Shown here piece after piece: positions 60,262 to 64,000 of a stretch of 64,000 nt of DNA (positions are counted from its first letter, which is position 1; each line of letters opens with the position of its first letter). A program made the translations under genes and the position numbers. The notes under the pieces are model-generated. The model saw only the letters and a list, made by a program, of their open reading frames with translations. It was not told where the DNA came from and searched no databases. The stretch is taken from the NCBI RefSeq assembly GCF_003369915.1, contig NC_046675.1, positions 16,430,001 through 16,494,000 of the forward strand, written 5' to 3'. This DNA comes from Drosophila miranda (taxonomy: Eukaryota; Arthropoda; Insecta; Diptera; Drosophilidae).

Positions 60262-60463
60262 TTTGTTCTTTTTGGGCTTTTTTTTTTGCACTTGGGTTCG
60301 TTTTGTTGTTGTTGTTTATAGTCCTTCGAGGGCTGTGCACTTAATCGGGTTTGGCTACCGCACGAACGCACTTTCTCTTTGAAATTGAAACTTTTTGGGT
60401 TTTGGGGCGTGCCACACAACTCTGCTAGCTGGCGTGCTGCTGCTTTGACGGGTAAGGATGAAA

Positions 60464-60499
60464 TGATACAATTTTCCTAGGCACACGGCAATTTATATA
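60464..60499 (-). promoter_or_regulatory. TATA and TCATTT initiator of Osi7
   Basis: TATATAAAT (60491-60499, minus) precedes TCATTTC (A at 60464), 33 bp after the inner TATAAAT. The 5' UTR would be about 200 bases. Confidence 0.6.
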
Positions 60500-63400
60500 C
60501 GGCGGCAGTGGCAGTGGCAGCGACTGTAGCTGGAACAGCGGCAGAGGCATGCTCATCTGCTGCTGCCCCGAACGAAAGCATTTCTCCATGCCGCCGCTCT
60601 ATGCTCTCTGCTCACCGCTCTCCGCTCTCTTCCCGACCAAGAAACTAGTCGTGCAAGTTTCTCGCTTCAGTCTTTCGTTTTGCCCAGCCAACGGTAATGC
60701 TCAGTCGACGCCGACCTCGCACGAGCAGCAGCGACAGCGACAGCGGCAGCAACAGCGGCAGAATCTTTGACTTGGAAAAGCATTGTTACTGTAATTTGTA
60801 AGCCGTCTCTGCCGCAGCGCTGCTTTCGCCTGAAGTTCATGTAACATTGTCAACAGGCACTGCCGCTGCCACAGCCACAGCCACAGCCTCCTGCCTGCCT
60901 GTGGGAACGCAAGTCACTTTTACCCGGCCAAAAACGAGCCAAAAAGAGCCGAAAAATCGTTGTCGTAATCTTAATTGTCTTCTCTTTAATTGAAATTGAA
61001 TTTTTGTAAAAGTAAGTAAAAGCATTTCCCTTTCAAGCGCCATCATCATCATCATCAGCAGCAGCAGCAGGCGCAGTAGTGGCACCGGAGGCACTCTCCG
61101 AGTGGCAGGAGCAGGTGATGTAGCCGTTGCAGGTGCAGCTGCCTGCTGATGTTCTATGTTCAGTGGTCACCGCCTCCTCTTAAGCCCGTTAGAACTCACT
61201 CACGTTACATAAAAAAACGAGCACGTTCTGACAGCTAGAAATCTATGCCACACGCCACAAGAAATGAGATCCACTGCACTCCACCACCACCGTTGGCCAG
61301 GGGCAGTACCTCTGACAGTGCCGGTGCCGGTGACAGTGCCAATAATAATAATCATAACCTCATTCAGAAAAGGGAAAGTTTTGCGATACATCTCTGAAAT
61401 ATGTGGTATGTGGTTTGCTTTGCCCTTTCTTGTGGTGGCTCTCGCATATTGTTGTTGCTGTTTTTTTTTGTTGCATACGAAATGGTGTGCAAATTTTATG
61501 CGTTGTCAAAGAAGAAACGGCTCAAGCAAATAACTGAAGCTGGCTAACAGGCTGACTGGCTGGCTGGGCTGGTTGGCAAACTATCTCGCTAAGTTATTGA
61601 CTAAAAAGTCAACCAACTGTCAAACACCAGTAGCAAGGCCCCGGGCTGTCTGTCCCAGCAGCCAGCAAGTGTGACTAACTAACTGGATGCGACAAGTAAA
61701 AGTACGCAAATAGACAGCCAGGAGCCGTTCGCCAGTGGGGTCGGGATCCCAAACAAATGAAAGTCATCAGCCCAGCGGCGAGAGAGTTTTGCCAAATATC
61801 TGGGCAAATGACCGCGAGCAGGATACAAATGCCGGTATGCCAGGCCTGGCTGGCCCCAAGAAAGTGTTGAAAATAGTTAATTAAAGTGTTATGAATGTGT
61901 GAAAACGCAATAAAAATGCGCTTATGAATTGGACTCGGACTCGGCAGCCAGAGCAGCCAGAGCAGCAGACAAGCCACCAAGCCACCAAGCACCAAGCACC
62001 AAGCGGCGTGAAAACGCTTTTCCAGATCAGCCAAAGCCCAGCTTTGAGGCAGAGCTGGCCTCAGTGAAAGCGAATTTCATATGCATCTGTTGGCTGGTCC
62101 TACTAGCTGGCGACTGGCTGGGGGCGACGGCCAGCGGGGGCTTCCACGCATTGCGTGAGGCTCCTCCAGCTTATAGTAGTACTCGTTTGTATGTAGGGAT
62201 GCAAATCTGCGAGAAACTGAATGTTGAATTATTTGACATTTAATTAAATTTTGTAAGAGTGTGCCGCGAAACATGAGAAACGACACTTTCACTGCATTGG
62301 CATGGGCCGCGGAAAACCTCTCACCCCGGCCATGCCACACAGCCATGCCCATGCCCCAAGTGAGATGCACCAGAGTGCATCTCCAGAGTGCAACGGATCG
62401 ACATTTGACGACGCCTGTGAACCGCTTTTGGGTTCTATTGTTGTGGCCCAGCCATTTCAACAGGTTATGTTTTTGCTTTTGTCTGGAGTCTGAAGAAAAA
62501 TGAAGAGTAAACTCATAACAGCCCAACGAGTTCCAGCTGCAAGACTATAAAAACCCAAAATGTGGCTGTGAACATAACAATAAGAGCTGCAGAGTGGCGC
62601 TGAAATATATATGTACATATATATAAGTACACATATATTTTATTTATATCGCAGTTGTTGCTGGTGCTGACACTGCCACTGCCACAGAGGTGGCTGCTGC
62701 AGCATCCAGCAGTACACAAAAAAAGAAAGTTCAGCTTAAATTTTCCTTCTTTTTTACCAAAGACAACAACATTCGCTGCCTTTGCGAGCGAAGAGCGAGG
62801 CGACCGTGGTGACGCGTGCAACATTGCAACTCGAAAATGTAAGCTAACAAACGGCATGAATGAATGACGAAGTGAGTGCCGGACCTAGCACTCCCGATTG
62901 CCATTCCCATGGCCATGGCCATTACGAGTGCCACTGAGTGGGTGTTGACACTCGCAGTCCCATACCGACAACACAACAATAGCAGCAGCCCATGAATACC
63001 AATGTCAATGATAAGACTGATGCCCCTGCAGTCAATCACAGGGTGAAAACGCAAAACAAACTGCAACTGCAACTGCAACTGCCACTTAATAGCTTCATTT
63101 TGAACTTGCGACCGCAATGAAAAGAGGCAAGTGGGCGTTTCTTTCTTTTTCTTTGGCCCAGTTAAGGGCAAAAAGACAAAGATCAGATAAGCGGAAATTA
63201 TCATTGCTGGGACTGCGAAGATTGGTTACTCTTAAAATGTGTTCCTAGTGAAATTTGAGAGTTCTTTCAATTAAAATAATACACATTTTAGGATATGCAG
63301 TCATCTAAGTAGAATCTTAAAAGACTAAAGTTTTTGTTTTTTATTAAAAAAAAAAGATTAATTACATTTATAACAATTTAAAAACCATAAAATATCTCAA

Positions 63401-64000
63401 ATTTCAATTCAACAGTAATTGACTTTCTTTCATCTATTTACGGCTCTGTAAATGTGAGAATTTCTTTGAGCCATGGCCTGATGCCACAGTCATAATGCCC
63501 ACTCTCCGGCTGGCTGGCTGGCTGTCCAGTGCTGCAGCCAGAGAGCTGCAAGCTCACTCTTGCTCATTTATGACTACTTTTACCGTCAACTGGCAGTTCG
63601 TCTAATTGGGAGTTTGAGTTTTTTTTGCTTGGCTACCCAGTGTCATGGGAACCAACAGGCGCAGGGAAAGGTCAGCCAGCGCGACCGACTGCTGCGAAGG
63701 CAGACAAAAATTAGCGGCTTGTGTTGTAATCATTTAGTTCGAAAACCTGCCACGCCCATTAGCATAACCGTTGTGTTTCGTCCCCCTTGTTTTTAGCACA
63801 CCTGGCAACCTGGTCGAAGATACAAATTATAAATGCACGAATCGGGTATGTAATCTGTGGCATCACTTTCACTTTCCATGACGCCCCAACGCCGTCCAGC
63901 TTCCAAATAGAAAACCCACGACGAACCAAAAACAAAACGTTTATGGATATGGCTGAAATCTAAAATTATCTAATTCAACAAACTCTACCAAAAATTTACA
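60500..64000. other. intergenic toward the next cluster gene
   Basis: No gene supported in 3.5 kb upstream of Osi7. It contains CATCATCAT/CAGCAGCAG runs at about 61041-61070, CCACCAAG units near 61975-62005, and a TATATGTACATATATA stretch near 62606-62640. By cluster order Osi6 should lie further right, outside the window. Confidence 0.5.

Noticed and set aside
59341-60321. 326-codon open frame on the plus strand across Osi7
   Set aside because: It is exactly antisense to Osi7, has no signal peptide or domain, and follows from the GC-ending codon use of Osi7.

Overview
This is insect nuclear DNA, almost certainly from a Drosophila species. The genes have short spliced introns of 57-74 bp, TATA and TCAGT-type core promoters, TATGTACATA-rich AT stretches and a DINE-1/INE-1-type Helitron remnant. 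The window lies inside the Osiris (Osi) gene cluster. In D. melanogaster that cluster occupies 83D-E and overlaps the dosage-sensitive Triplo-lethal (Tpl) region. The repeat remnant resembles copies I associate with the obscura group, but the species call is inference.

Twelve Osiris genes are present. Eleven lie on the minus strand and one on the plus strand (41375-42337). Reading right to left along the minus strand gives Osi7 (59398-60261), Osi8 (52962-53909) and Osi9 (48440-49850). Next come genes at 44139-45328 and 42499-43728, the plus-strand gene, and genes at 28987-31613, 22414-23719, 19567-20293, 12895-13890, 10292-11220 and 6919-7816. The last three encode 269, 214 and 277 residues, close to the lengths I recall for Osi14, Osi15 and Osi16. 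I recognise Osi7 and Osi9 securely and Osi8 well; the other numbers are candidates only.

The shared protein plan is a signal peptide, a paired-cysteine segment in most members, a basic GRGK-like stretch, a long hydrophobic DUF1676 segment, and often a C-terminal tyrosine motif (TTYEIV or YEVVAHP, then AQxLAY). Osiris proteins are secretory or endosomal membrane proteins of cuticle-secreting epidermis and trachea. Many genes here share a core promoter in which a TATA box sits 31-34 bp ahead of a TCA-type initiator.

Three non-Osiris secreted-protein genes lie among or beside them: a glycine-tyrosine-rich cuticle-type protein (26233-26873, plus), a small threonine-tailed protein (8668-9018, minus) and a larger threonine-tailed protein (2878-3648, plus). 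The last has a decayed inverted copy 0.5 kb downstream.

The remaining sequence is mostly non-coding. There are large empty blocks at 14-19.5 kb, 32-41 kb, 54-57 kb and 60.5-64 kb where shared enhancers could lie. It also holds a 71-bp tandem duplication, three related AT-rich repeat copies and a Helitron remnant. The most unusual signals are an in-frame lysine-rich segment exactly where paralogues have a phase-1 intron, a 22-bp perfect palindrome overlapping the Osi8 TATA box, and the gene/inverted-pseudogene pair.
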